Assembly: GCA_963920705.1 (NCBI GenBank)
Contig: OY987239.1
Span: 5,534,371-5,598,370 of the forward strand
Source of the DNA: Odiellus spinosus
Taxonomy: Eukaryota > Arthropoda > Arachnida > Opiliones > Phalangiidae
Reading direction: 5' to 3'
Length of the DNA stretch: 64,000 nt
In this document: positions 10,801 to 22,196 of the stretch, one piece after another
Numbering within the stretch: the stretch's first letter is position 1
Layout: each line of letters starts with the position of its first letter
Notes under the pieces: generated by a model
What the model was told of the DNA's origin: nothing
Seen by the model: the letters and a program-made list of their open reading frames with translations, nothing else
The model's database searches: none
Made by a program: the position numbers and the translations under genes

Positions 10801-10832
10801 ATATTACCTCTCCTCGTCCCAAGTCTAATTGT

Positions 10833-11380
10833 AAACAAGAAAACTAATGAAACCAGGTAGACGATGTTAAAAATTGATTTTATAATTAGGTTAAAATAAG
10901 AGGAGTGACACACTTCTTGCTATAGGGTTACTTTTGCCGCTACACGGTTTATACGATTTAACAGTGTCACCTGCTGGTAGAACGTTTACATAATATCTAT
11001 TTACAAAATAAAATGAAATTTAAATATGATATTATGATAGCAAAAGACTAATACAATTTTATTAAGCATAATTGATACGAAAAAACTGTATTAAAATAAC
11101 AATGCTAAACAAGAAAACTAATGAAACCAGGTAGACGATGTTAAAAATTTATTTTATAATTTTTGGGTTAAAATAAGAAAGAGGAGTGGCACACTTCTTG
11201 CTATAATGTTACTTTAGCCGCTACACTATTTACACGATGAAACTAGTGTCACCTGCTAGTAGAACGTTTACATCATATTTATTTACAAAATAAAATTAAA
11301 TTTAAATATGATATTATGATAGAAGAAGACTAATACTATTTTATTAAGCATAAATGATACGAAAAAATCGTATTAAAGTT
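10833..11380 (+). repeat. two-copy tandem repeat, period about 274 bp
   Basis: A unit starting AAACAAGAAAACTAATGAAA at 10833 repeats from 11107 with few changes, including the segment GTGTCACCTGCTxGTAGAACG. Decayed pieces of a third unit (AGTGTCACCTAC, AAATTTAAATATGAT) are scattered through 11850-12020. Between 11380 and 12120 nothing else was recognised. Confidence 0.7.
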
Positions 11381-12119
11381 ACTAGTCAAATTCTAATGAC
11401 AATTAAAAATAGGAGCGTCCCGAGAGCGACGTATTCAGTTACATGTTTAGACCCCACGCTCCGTGCAAGCACGGACGCGCCATACCACTACCTTAATTTT
11501 CGAGCCTCTGTTATTTTATAGATACATAATAGTTGAAGTTTATCTTAACTTAAAATTATTCTAACCAAAATTAAAACAATAAAACCATAATTAAATTATT
11601 TTCAAGCTATAGGACTAAATTAAACATAATGATGATAGAATCAAATTAACTATGATTAAACAAATTATAGTTGAAATGGATTTTACAAGAATAAACACAA
11701 CTGAATTTCTAGATTATTTATTATTAATTAATTTAAACCTAAGACTGAATTAAAGAGAATGATGTGATTAAACAAATTATAGAAAATGACGAAATGAGTT
11801 TAACCTTCCTTTACTGAAAGGTATTAAGGTAAGCTTTAAGCCGAGTTCGAGGGAAACTAGTGTCACCTACAGCATAAGCTACTACTTATTCCAAGCCTTC
11901 AGAAAGAAAGTTAATTTAAAAAATATAATTAAATTTAAATATGATTTTTTGAAAGAGGACTAGAACTAAATATTATAGAATTTAAATCAAGCATAATCAA
12001 AGTTTTTAAAAAAATCGTACGCCTCTATTTCGTTATGTTGCTGTAGTCCTACTTCCTACTAATCTAGCGTGACCTAGTGAAAAAAGTTAAGGGCAAATTC
12101 ATTTAATAAATATAATTAA

Positions 12120-12344
12120 ATAGAATTTAAAATAAGAAACGACGAAAGTTTTCTCGTGTCGTGAAATTAATTTCCGACAGGATATTTTTTGTTTTTGTAT
12201 AAAGTCTCAAATCATTTTGTAAAACGGTTGACTCTTGATAATGGTGCCATGAAGGCCACCGAAACTGCAGTCGAGTTTTAAATAATAAACTTTTTAACGC
12301 TTGGGCACGAGAAAACTTTCGTCGTCTCTTATTTTAAATTCTAT
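12120..12344. mobile_element. 225-bp inverted-repeat MITE
   Basis: Inverted repeats of about 40 bp: ATAGAATTTAAAATAAGAAA at the left (12120) continues CGACGAAAGTTTTCTCGTG and is mirrored at 12306-12344. The centre is unique. No clear target duplication is present. Confidence 0.65.
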
Positions 12345-12497
12345 ATTTTTGCGCAAGTTAAAATAGCTAATTTTATAAATTTAAAATATAATTAAATTTA
12401 AATATTATATTATGATCGTTTAAGAATAGTGATATTTTATTTTATAATTTAAATTACGAGTAAGAAGCTTTTAAATTTTTTATTTAATTGGATACAT

Positions 12498-13759
12498 CAT
12501 TGAGTTGGGAATATATATGTCTTCTAGAGTTCTTGTTCCAATCTGCGCATCGCGGGGCCACTTTTTTCAATTACAATAGCTTATCATTAGGCGGTGGCGC
12601 CATCTACCTCTAGCAACGTGAACTAGATAGTTCCCGCCGCTAGAGGTAGATGGCGCTAGTCATAATTTTTGGGTGAAATTAAGGCGGGAAATTTGATTGA
12701 TTCTCAAACTAATATGTAAAACCTGGTGAAACACGTTTAAAATTGGCAGATTTTTTGAAGTTAGGTCGTGTGTAAACTGAAAATAAAGTAACACTACGAG
12801 AAAAATAGTTTTTTTACGCGAATCAAAAATGAACATAATTAGCTATTTATATTGATTCGACTTAAAAATAGAAAGCACAATGGGCAATTGCATAAATTCG
12901 TGTAGAAACAAAACGCATGGTGCCATAAGTACGGCCAAAATACCAATTGTGAAGCATAAATTAAGGTATTTCTAAACAAATGTTAATCAAGATTCCCATT
13001 TTAAAATTTTACGTAATTTGCGGGGAATCATTTTAATCACTCGGACAATCAGGCTGTTGCGAAAATATATTTGCAATGGGGAAATGCGATTTCAGCTTTG
13101 CTTTTATCACAAACCTTAAACCTTAAAGTAAATATTTCAATCGGTAAATTTTAAATTTAATTATTTACAGAACACGTTCAATCGAGTTAACTTTGATCAC
13201 AATCAGATTTATTTGCTGGGGAAGAACAAAATGTAAATGATAATATGATTAGAATCTAATAGCGAAATAATTGAGAGACAAGTAGGGCTTATTTATCGAT
13301 CATATAATAATAATAAAAGGCTTTATTGGAGAAGGAAACTTACCCAATTGATTCTGTTCAAATGTTAAAATGTTACGAAATTTTCCTTTTTGGATTGCTT
13401 TAAAATAAAATTTTAATGTGTAAGGGAAAATTCAGAATATTTAAAACATTAGAACTAATCTTAAATCTTATTCCGTGTGAGAGACTCATTTGTGCACGTA
13501 AGCTTTGAATGCAAAGATTATATTGTTTAAGAATCAATCAAATTTCCCGCCAAAAATGACACTCTAAAGCTGCTGAAAGCGCCATCTGACTCTAGCGGTG
13601 GAAACTATAAAGTTCCCGCGGCTAAATGTAGATGGCGCCACCGACTAATGATAAAGATGTCCGTCCGTATTATGTTTTCAGAGCAGGCCCCCGCAAAACC
13701 TCCCTTGCCGAACGGCAAATGATAACTCTAGAAGACATATATATATTCCCAACTCAATG
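12498..13759. mobile_element. 1.26-kb hAT-like foldback element with perfect 8-bp duplication
   Basis: The termini are CATTGAGTTGGGAATATAT (left) and the reverse complement (right). The flanks are identical 8-bp GGATACAT (12490-12497 and 13760-13767). Inverted arms of about 200 bp contain further inner palindromes around GATGGCGC and CTAGAGGTAGATG, and the arms end near GGCGGGAAATTTGATTGATTC and its mirror. The 8-bp duplication indicates hAT-type transposition. The interior has no transposase, so the element is non-autonomous. Confidence 0.85.
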
Positions 13760-13767
13760 GGATACAT

Positions 13768-14934
13768 ATAAAGCATTATACGCGGCGCTACTATAACACG
13801 GCCTGTTTCCGTAGTGCACCCCTTCCAGATTTAAGAGGTTTTTTCTAAGATTCCTTCAAGTGCTTATAGCAAAGTCGTTTGAGCGTTCGCATGGCTATCT
13901 CAAAAGCGAAGCAGCGTCGAGAGCGGACAGTAACTGTGAGGTAGACCTCCTGTGAGATGTTTTATTTAAATAGGAAATTTCAAAATTTGGAAATTGTACC
14001 GCCACCTATGAGAAGAGTAGTGAACTTTCTTAGAATTTTCTTGCGATGACGTAATTGCGAACACCGCGAACGACAGACACACACACACATACTAAAGTTC
14101 ACTCTGAGAGGTAAAAAGGGCTATCCATAAATAAGGCTGTAAGCGACAAATTTCCCGATAAAAAAAATATACGGAAAATGACCAAGGCATATTTTTCCGG
14201 AACATTTTCCATATTTCTCCGCTACCGAATTTTCAGTTCAGTCCTGTTTTTTCCAAATTATTTTATATTTTGTGGACTCCAACACGCTAGTGTATTTATT
14301 TCTTTTAGAGTCGGGCCTTAAAATCACGATAAAAGCGAGGATATTGTAGGCCTTGTGAATTCCGAAGAACGACGTTCACTCTTCTCATTTGAAGGGACGT
14401 CCTTGTGTAAATGGTGTATGGGTTTGTCTTGCTTGAATAACAATACCGAAAATATTCATAGCAAAGGTTTGAGGTAATATTTTCTTGGCCTTAAAGCAAC
14501 TCAAATACTTTCATAAATATAATCCCACTGACAAAAACGTTTACAATGATTATAATTTTATTAATTATATTGAAAAGGTTTCTAACTACTAAAATCTGCA
14601 CGCCTCCATGAGGAACACTCAGAATCAGGTTTAAATTTCAGCGCGTGAACTATACCCTAGCTCGTAGTGATAACAATACAGATTTGTACTTGCTGAAACT
14701 TCAGCCTGACCCAGTTGGGAAAGGGGAACCGCGGTAAAGACCAATCTTTCATTGGCGGTGATTCATGGCAAAGGCTTACGCTCTAAATACGCGAGTGTTC
14801 ATAATTTCGCTGTCAATAGTTTTTTCCCAGATTTAATACTTTTCTTTGGATGTGGAAATAAACTTGACCCATCCTTTTGGCGCAATTTACATTACACCCT
14901 TCTACAGAAAACTAATGGCGTTTTCCATGGGCTA
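13768..14934. other. no gene recognised
   Basis: Contains a short block (GATGACGTAATTGCGAACAC, 14045-14064) shared with 29774-29793, so a piece of a dispersed repeat is present. There is a short CA run at 14081-14094. No coding region is supported. Confidence 0.5.
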
Positions 14935-15065
14935 CTCTGAGCACTCCGGGAGTGCTCTGAATATTTTTTGTCTTCCATTGGGGAAAAAGGAGCACTCCCG
15001 AGATGAAGTCTCCATTGGGCCGCTCACACTCTTGCGGAGCACTCCAGTCTCCAATGGAAGATAGA
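14935..15065. repeat. cluster of nested hairpins built on GAGCACTCC
   Basis: GAGCACTCC/GGAGTGCTC forms a near-perfect hairpin at 14939-14957. CTTCCATTGG at 14971 pairs with CCAATGGAAG at 15051-15060, and further GGAGCACTCC copies lie between. This looks like a small inverted-repeat element or the remains of one. Confidence 0.45.
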
Positions 15066-15149
15066 AGTAATGAACCACCGGCAGCCAGGTGCCTCTGCGC
15101 GAAAAGAGTGACTCTGGAGCAAGGGGTCCGACATTCCCAAAAAAAAAGC

Positions 15150-15290
15150 GTACGGGATTTCGCGATTTCGCCAAAGATTTTGTGATTTCGCGATTTCGCC
15201 AAAGATTTCGTGATTTCACGATTTCGCGATTTCGTCCGAGACTTCAAGATTTCGTCAGAGATTTCGCGATTTCGTCCGAGAATTTTTTCA
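15150..15290. repeat. degenerate TTTCGCGATTTCG tandem repeat
   Basis: At least eight imperfect copies of GATTTCGCGATTTCG(CCAAA/TCCGA) occur in a row. The core reverse complement CGAAATCGCGAAA is the same as the core of the minisatellite at 62809-63054. Overlapping ORFs with Arg/Ser/Ile-rich repeats are products of the repeat. Confidence 0.7.
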
Positions 15291-15311
15291 AATGTTCAAA
15301 ACTTTCCTTAA

Positions 15312-15733
15312 AGGGAGAATGCAACCTATCAGCAAGTGTTTTTTGTCGATTCCTTATTGTTTAAATAGTTCTAATACTTTATTGAAAAAAATTACGAACA
15401 AATATTAAACTAGGAATAAATTTAAAATAAATAAATAGGCTTAGCGGGATTCATGGAGATCCTGATTTCCTCGCGTATAAGGTCTAGCGACCAATCGAAC
15501 GCGATTGTAAGTCTCGTGGAGATCTCGCGTGAACGACGGGTCTTTACTCATTGGTCGCTAGACCTTACACGGAGGCAATTCAGCTGATCTCCATGAATTC
15601 CGCTAAGCCTATTTTCCGGGTAAGTTTTAAATTTATTTCTAGTTTAATATTTGTTTTGTAAACTTTTTATTGGTTGATTATATTCGATAGGGTATCGATA
15701 AAAAATCGCTTGTTATTAGGTTGCATTCTCCCT
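15312..15733. mobile_element. foldback MITE with TTAA duplication, second copy
   Basis: AGGGAGAATGCAACCTA termini on both sides, bordered by TTAA (15308-15311 and 15734-15737). The inner palindrome with GGCTTAGCGGGATTCATGGA and CTAGACCTTACAC arms is the same as in 4808-5854. At 422 bp this copy lacks the nested insertion of the first and shows the basic size of the family. Confidence 0.8.
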
Positions 15734-15859
15734 TTAAGCCTTCATAGTTCTCTCAAATATTTCGTCATTTATTGTTTGAATAATGAATAGTTCTTTGTTT
15801 GGAAATATTTTCCACGTTTATCAGAAAAACGACTTAGCTTTTACGCGTTCCCACTGTTA

Positions 15860-16170
15860 ACTGCACTTTTTTGGTGCGCACTCACGTGACATACCTACAT
15901 CATCTCGCGTCAAATTACAGCAGGCTTTATCCTAGGTGCCTTAACTGCACCTTTATAATTTCGAATTTCATGGAAGAGTGGGATTTGGGGAGTCTGCTCT
16001 CTCCTTCTCTAGCGATGAGTCAGGAGTGTTACACGTAGCATGCGCAAAAGAGGATGCGCATTAGAAAATATAGTAACAGCCAAGGAGAGGAAAAAAGGGG
16101 AATTGGAGGCAGACGTGAGTTTGAAGGACACACTTTATAACGTGTTGCCGCTGTTCCATCCCCCCTTAAT
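15860..16170 (+). repeat. dispersed repeat shared with 59295-59590
   Basis: Both regions share GTTAA.TGC...TTTTTGGTG, TCACGTGAC/TCAAGTGACG, CAAATTACAxCAGGCT, TAGxxGCCTTAxCTGCA and GGAATTGGAGG in the same order and spacing. They are diverged copies of one unclassified repeat. From 16170 to 16708 only AT-rich DNA with no recognisable gene is seen. Confidence 0.5.
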
Positions 16171-16708
16171 ATTCCTTGGTTCCCACATTTCTTGACCCTT
16201 CACTACCCATTTTGGAATAGGATCATCCAATAGACGATTAAATAAATTCTGTCTTCGTCCTAACCTTGGAAAATGGCAACATCTTCCGTAGAAACGGGTT
16301 CTATTTAACGGCTCTTTTTGTTAGTTTCAAGGTTGGCAAAAGTATAGAAAATCCTATACTTTGAACCAACCCTTGAAAAATTCAACACCTTCAATACAAA
16401 CGGGTGCTTTTTAACGGCTCTTTTATCCATTTCCAAGGTTATAAAATAAAACCGTATATTTTTCTAATACCTTTTCCTCTCCCCTACCCGTAACGGCTCT
16501 ACTCTACTGATTGTGAAAAGACCTAAAGATACGGGAGAAATTTTTCTGTCCTAATTAATCGAAACACACTTGTGCTTCGGTTTTTGGGATTGGTTTCGTT
16601 TCGATATGATTTTGCGCAAACGATGGAAATGAGCAAATGGGAAACCTTCCTTAACATAATTAGACAAGGCTCAAAGGAGGCCAGGAGTGGTGGCGCACCC
16701 CTGTAAAC

Positions 16709-17148
16709 ATGGCGTCTCAGTGGCAGTCGAGGTTGGATGTTGTCCTGTACAACCTGCACGTCCCTTACCCATATAGTGTTGCGAATGGTCCGCAACGGTA
16801 TGGTCCTTCCTCTTTCCTATTCCCTTCTCCATCCGTTGCGTGGGCAATTCCCAGTCCTCAACTCCTGCGTAATCCCCTAACCCCCCTCTCCCCTTCCCAA
16901 GACCGACGACAAAATTGTACGGGCTAAAGGTTCCCCACGCCGCTCAAAAGAGTATTATCCAGGCGTTGATGATACTGTGGGCTTCTCTCGACGTCGAATC
17001 GCTGAACAAATTATTCGATGGAAAAATCCCTAATAATGCAAAGGCATGGTGGCAACCCGTAACGGAGAATGATACCGAGCCGCTAATTTCGAGCCGGCGC
17101 TCGATAACTCATTACGGGGATTCACCGTACATTACGAATTACCCATAA
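16709..17148 (+). CDS. small two-exon gene model, unrecognised product
   Basis: ATG at 16709 (ACATGG context) opens MASQWQSRLDVVLYNLHVPY and reaches a donor CAACG|GTATGG at 16797. A strong pyrimidine-rich acceptor (CCCCTCTCCCCTTCCCAAG) lies at 16901. The phases agree across this 104-bp intron. The second exon (16902-17148) continues PTTKLYGLKVPHAAQKSIIQ, then ALMILWASLDVESLNKLFDG, and ends NYP-stop, for about 112 residues. Nothing recognisable is encoded. It lies just before the receptor-like exon at 17192, in the same frame as that exon but separated by TAA TGA, so it could also be a damaged part of that gene. Confidence 0.3.
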
Positions 17149-17191
17149 TGAGTATTTCCAAAAAGGTCTAATTTAACATCATTTGATTTAG

Positions 17192-17375
17192 AATACGGAA
17201 CAAGAGTGGTAACGCATTTGGGGAGCTTAGGATCTTTTGATGAATTCGAAAAAAATATTTTTATCTCGAAGAAATCAGCTGCAGAGCAAATTTATTTACA
17301 GCTAATATGGTTCGCAAATAACCAGTCGAGGTTCTTCGAGTACGATCCTCAAATACACGAAACCATCATTAACTG
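17192..17375 (+). CDS. exon: ligand-binding-domain part of the receptor-like gene
   Basis: Acceptor CATTTGATTTAG, donor AACTG|GTAAGC. In phase with the mini-exon at 7243 and with the last exon at 17668. It reads EYGTRVVTHLGSLGSFDEFE, continues KNIFISKKSAAEQIYLQLIW and ends DPQIHETIIN. It occupies the position of the second half of the extracellular ligand-binding domain, between the second and last membrane segments of an ionotropic receptor. The sequence alone would not identify the family. Confidence 0.5.
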
Positions 17376-17667
17376 GTAAGCGACGTTTAAGCAAGCACCG
17401 GAGGATTGAAATCGCGGTCTGATTCAGCCACCGCAGCTGACATTATACCAACTCATTTTTAGGTCGGTATTTGAAATAAATAATCCATAATACTCGAAAA
17501 ATCGGTAAATTATACACAGATATTTGGAACGACAATACCTTCGCCAGCGAGTAATTTATTTCAAATATCGATCACTAAAAACTCTGCTAGTATTATAAAA
17601 CCATTTTCATCACTGCACAAGCGTTATTTCGATATTGAATTCGGATACTTCGTTATTTCCCTTTTAG

Positions 17668-17923
17668 GACATTACGATTGTTTGAAGGATCAACTGGAAA
17701 TAACTACGAGCAAAAGGAATTTAGATTTCGATTTTTTAATTCAATCTATAAAGACGCGCAATTATTCACTGCCTACGAAATTGCGGATCTTTCGGTTCCT
17801 TTTCAACTCTACGGCTACGGATTGGCAGCGGCAATTACCGTCAAATTTATCGAAATAATCCTGACACTTTACAAGAATTCAAAACAAATCCGAAAACCCA
17901 AATGTCCCAATCCATTCCAATGA
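17668..17923 (+). CDS. last exon: final membrane segment of the receptor-like protein
   Basis: Acceptor TTATTTCCCTTTTAG. The exon completes a Trp codon (TG|G) and reads TLRLFEGSTG, later LFTAYEIADLSVPFQLYGYG, then LAAAITVKFIEIILTLYKNS, and stops at TGA 17921-17923 after a short basic tail. The hydrophobic segment preceded by 'LSVPF' and followed by 'FIE' fits the last transmembrane helix of ionotropic receptors (L-x-x-x-F...G-x-x-A...F-x-E). Together the four exons give about 217 residues in one frame. No AATAAA is seen nearby. Confidence 0.55.
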
Positions 17924-17970
17924 GAAATAGAAACAAATGAATTATTTTATTCTGCACTAGACGATAATTT

Positions 17971-18082
17971 GCCCTCGAGTTGGCAGCACGCGCCAAGCTA
18001 GGCTCCCTTAATCTCTATCCAGACGACAAATCGAAGTGATTAGCAGTAACTTAGAAGATCGCGCGAACTGCCAACTCGAGGC
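17971..18082. repeat. inverted repeat just downstream of the receptor-like gene
   Basis: GCCCTCGAGTTGGCAG at 17971 pairs with CTGCCAACTCGAGGC ending 18082, extended by CACGCGC/GCGCGA. The arms are about 22 bp with a loop of about 67 bp. It could be a small MITE or a structured transcript end. Confidence 0.5.
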
Positions 18083-18709
18083 ATGGGAGCTTGAACTATC
18101 TAGGTGAGGTATTAAAAACATCTATCGACGATGAGAGAATAAGAAAAATTCAGTCTTGTCAGTGCTATTGTAGATCAAGAATAACTTAATATCGTAGTTT
18201 TGAAAGATGGCTAGCTTATTTAATTTTTTCACTTGTGGATGACGTTTTTGCGTTTAAATATCCGCTGCTCGTTAGATTATAATTTAAATTGTTACAATAT
18301 TGTAATGATTCAAAATTTTGCAAGAGGCATTTATGAAAGAAAGTTTTTAGTGAGGTAGCAGACTTGTAATTCGTACCAGTCGAGATAATAATAACCAGAT
18401 GGACTGTCGAAGAATTCAGGTCGCAGTAGTTGAATTTCAAGAACTAAGAAGTGACTTCAAATATAGCTTCTCATTCTTCTGCTAGAAATGAAGCGAGAAC
18501 CCGCCGCCTCACCTGGTCGGATTGCTTCAGTCGTATCTGGGCTTCAAATACGTCTCAATGGTTCCGTATACTTATAGCCGAAGAACTAACGAAACATTAG
18601 ATAGTTTTTGTTTCCAAAATTTGACAAAATGTAGATATTCAACTATATCTGCTTTTAAAAATATCGCTCCAATATGCAACCAATTGTTGTGTCATTTCAA
18701 AATCTGCCC
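18083..18709. other. no gene recognised
   Basis: AT-rich DNA with short ORFs on both strands and no domain, splice-site pair or repeat that I can support. Confidence 0.5.
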
Positions 18710-19852
18710 CACGGCACCATCATCGATTTTGATGCAACTTTAACCAGTTAAAATGTAGCCTATTTTATGGGTAAATACAAGTTTTCCAGTCAAAATTCAA
18801 TCTAGAATTTTAGATATGAATAATCCATGGGGGAAGGAAACTTCCATCCCCAATTCAAGCGATTTTGAAAGCCGACATCTAGGGAATGAAACCAAATAAA
18901 CCCTTAAACTCTTTTTGCTGTTCAAATGGGTGGTACGGCCTAGATTAGTTCAATAATTTGCTTAGAACGTTTTGTTTATTTCTATATTTTATGAAAATGC
19001 GCTTTGAATTTACCGAAAAGCGAAAAGTAGCCTATACAAAATTTTCTGTAGATTTCGAACACCAAATTAAGATTAAACAAAATGGCTTTATGGTAGTTTT
19101 TGACCCGGGAAAACGATAAAAGCATTAGATAACGCTATTTGACTTGGAACACTGCCAAAAATGGAAAATAGTAAGAACATGGTGGTATTTGAAGCCGTGC
19201 CAAGGTACCACCTCAACTCAAATATGTACCAAAGTACATACCATCGGAAAGCCCCTTTTTTCAAGTTATAACTTTTTAAAGATCCAAGGATGATATAGAA
19301 TTCCTTTACATATGTGAATATGACATCATGCATGAAGGATATTCTGGAAAAAGTTAAAAATTTAAGTTAGCCAAAACAATTTAAAAAATGTCTTTGAACC
19401 CAAATAAATAACAAATTACATTACTTATTGTATTAAATGAGCATTAGAAAAGCGTTCTCTTTGTTTAATCTTGTTATTCGAAATCTACAGATAATTTCGT
19501 ACAGGTTACTTTTCACGTTTCGTTGAATTCAAAGGACACATTCATAATTTATAGAAATAAAACGAAACGATTTATTCAAAATATTATTGAACTTCTCTAG
19601 GCCCTACCACCCATTTGAACAGCTAAAAAGGTTTTAAGGGTTTAAATGGTTTCATTCCCTAGATATCGGCTGTCAAAATCGCTTCAATTGGGGGTGTAAA
19701 GTTTCTTTCCCCATGCAAGGGTTTTTCAATTATTCATATCTTAAAATCTAGAATGAATTTTCACTTGAAAACTTAGATTTACCGATGATATTGTCTATAT
19801 TTTAACTGGTTAAAGTTTCGTGAAAATCATGATTTCATATGGAATGACCCTG
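18710..19852. mobile_element. 1.14-kb foldback element with about 350-bp arms
   Basis: Long inverted arms (about 18710-19090 and 19440-19852) share CTTTAACCAGTTAAAAT, the blocks AATCTAGAAT and GGGAATGAAACCA, and TTCAAATGGGTGGTA near the inner ends. The right terminus reads CAGGGTCATTCCATATGAAA on the minus strand and the left CACGGCACCATCATCG, so the tips have diverged. The centre (19090-19440) is non-coding. Confidence 0.75.
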
Positions 19853-20049
19853 TATTGAACTGTAGAAAAAAAATGTATATGGCATATGGATAAATAAGCG
19901 TTGAAACTCTGCGTACTTGCTTTGTAACAATAAAAATAGAACAAGGCAATTCTAGACGGCGCCCGAAAGTTCATGGCTTCCAATGCCAGGCTAGGAGTCA
20001 CATTTTATAAGGAAAATAATAATTGTTATTGAAAACTTTGCGGTACGCT

Positions 20050-20340
20050 CTAAAAAATGAGCGTGCTTTTGGCATTCAAAATTGATCAATACCATTCAAT
20101 TTTGAAGAAACCACCTTCTTGGCATTCACAATTGACCGTGATAATGCAATTTTCAACAAAGGCCATATTTTGACGTTCAAAATTAACCAAGACCATTCAT
20201 TTTTGAACGAACCACTAACGTGGGTCTTAAAATTGAATGTTTGCGTTTAATTTTGAGCCCCATGATTTGGCTTTCTAATGGTCGCGTTCAAAATTATTTG
20301 CTATCATTCGGTTAAACGCGAACATTAATTTTTGATCTCC
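20050..20340. repeat. degenerate CATTCAAAATTGA repeats in both orientations
   Basis: At least eight imperfect copies of (GG)CATTCAAAATTGA or its reverse complement, spaced about 30-35 bp. Example: GGCATTCAAAATTGATCAATACC followed by ATTCAATTTTGAAGAAACC. The alternating orientation makes it self-complementary. Confidence 0.55.
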
Positions 20341-20839
20341 TACACTAATTTAAGAAGCGAACATTGAATAGTTAGTTTTTCCTGGCCTTTGATGAAAGCA
20401 AGCTCAAATTTTGCACAAATGTGAGAACATTTAAGGTAATTGTAAAATATCAACGGAATGAAAGTTTAAACTTTTATCTAATCATTTTTTGGCTTTGAAA
20501 GGATTGATTTCGCTAATTATTATTCCAGAAATGTTTCTTCATATTTATGTAAGACAAATTAAAGTTAATTACACTAAAAATTAAAAAATGTATACTTCCA
20601 CTTGCTCGTATATACTTTCGGAAATATTTTTATCGGGATTTCCGTCTCTTAAAATCAAGAAGTACATATTTTTCTTTTTATTATAGCTTAATTAGGGCAC
20701 GAAATTAAGCTAAAACACAAATTAAATCTGTTTAAAAACTTAAGAATTTTCTCGTGTATTTCCTATCTAAAAAGTTTCGATTTTAGAAAAGGTTGATAAA
20801 ACAAGATGGTCAAGCCCATAAAAATAGCTACACCAATGA

Positions 20840-21060
20840 CACTTCATTTTTCCACTTTCAATTTTTCCACTTTTCATTTTTCCACTCTTCATTTTTCGTG
20901 TCTTTATATCTAATCTTTATTATATTCAACTTGGCTATTTTTGTGAACGCGCCTTTATATCTAATCCTTATTTCCATTTTATCTTGGATACTCGTGTCAA
21001 CGAGCCTTTGCATCTAATATTTATCAAGTCATTTTATCTTGGACATCCGTGAAAACGCCC
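20840..21060. repeat. short T-rich tandem repeats and CCTTTATATCTAATC units
   Basis: Four copies of TTTTTCCAC(T)TTCA lie at 20845-20905. Three degenerate units then combine CCTTTATATCTAATCxTTAT with ATTTTATCTTGGATACTCGTG. A further unit (CTATCTTGGATGCCCGTGTAA) lies at 24940-24960, so the unit is dispersed. Confidence 0.5.
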
Positions 21061-21065
21061 TTTTT

Positions 21066-21101
21066 TACTCGTGCGGGGGACGCAATCCCCCCTCGCACGA
21101 G
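21066..21101. other. GC-rich hairpin
   Basis: ACTCGTGCGGGGGA pairs with TCCCCCCTCGCACGAGT across a five-base loop, with a three-base bulge. It stands out in AT-rich surroundings. Function unknown. Confidence 0.45.
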
Positions 21102-21811
21102 TATTGCGCCGACTTCTCTTGAAACTAAACTCGAACTACGTCATCCTAGCCTTCCCCTCTGCAAAATTCTTCGTCTCCAATTTTGGTGTCTATCGTGTCT
21201 ACGATCAACCTTGGTTCAAGTACAATGTAAAGCCGGTTCTCCTATAAGAAATTGTACCCTTTCAAAGTTCGATTCTTTACATAGGACTCCCAAAAAAGGG
21301 TAAAATCGCCTAACCAACCGGAGATGTCTTTCTTCGACATACGCGAGACCCTTAATCCTTAGTTTGTACGCGTAGAAATCCGTGCGTGTTCTTGAGCCAG
21401 ACTTGAGGGCGTGGAAAGCTGAATACACCAATCGGAGAGGGTCAACTCGTTAGTCATGCGCACAAACTACCCCACGACTAACGAAGAGAACTAAAAACTC
21501 GGCCTACCGAGTAGTACGGACGTTCCCTTTGAAAAATTTAAATAAGGGTTAATTTTTTTATTTTTTTTTCCCGTTCTGTTGGCTTAACTAATTTCAAGTA
21601 TGCCTACTAAATTTGTTTTAATAATATAAAATATAATATTCAAATGTATACCCCCTCACTTTTCGAAATATATTAAAATTAAAACCGGGCCGTTGCCGGC
21701 CAGGTTTATTTATAGGTCTCTCACAATTTCATCAGAAACGTCTATGGAGATTACCCTTATGAGGTGGTAATTTTTTCGACTTGATAACTGGAATCTTCGT
21801 CTCCCGACCGC

Positions 21812-22196
21812 GAGCCGTTTCATTGAGAGTTTGCATTCAAGAGAGAACAATATGTTAGGATCATGGGGGTACTCTTATATTTTTCTATACGTTTCGGATG
21901 AATACTAAGACTGAGATAACAAAAGCTTTATAGATAACGTTGAAACACCGTGAAAGACGGCATTTCACTGGGAGTTTGCATTCGAAAGAGATAAATTTGC
22001 TAGAATCATGAAGGTGCTCTATATTTTTCTATACGTTTCGGATGAATACTAAGACTGAGATAACAAAAGCTTTATAGATAACGTTGAAACACCGTGAAAG
22101 ACGGCATTTCACTGGGAGTTTGCATTCGAAAGAGATAAATTTGCTAGAATCATGAAGGTGCTCTATATTTTTCTATACGTTTCGGATGAGCCTGAG
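21812..22196 (+). repeat. 144-bp tandem repeat, about 2.7 copies
   Basis: Units anchored on TTTGCATTCGAAAGAGATAA start about 21830, 21976 and 22120. The last two are essentially identical through TTTTCTATACGTTTCGGATG. A diverged single unit lies at 25845-25985 (GAAAGACGGTGTTTCATTGG). Confidence 0.85.

Larger units (their letters stand above)
7274..17191 (+). other. 9.9-kb intron of the receptor-like gene, filled with repeats
   Basis: Runs from GTAAGTG after 7273 to the acceptor CATTTGATTTAG before 17192. It contains the elements listed separately at 7603, 9474, 10350, 10833, 12120, 12498 and 15312, and possibly a small nested gene at 16709. The stretches between them show no long ORF. Confidence 0.4.

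Noticed and set aside
14912-15364. Arg/Ser/Ile-rich ORFs on both strands
   Set aside because: They arise from the TTTCGCGATTTCG repeat and the GAGCACTCC hairpins, and each frame is open only across the repeat.
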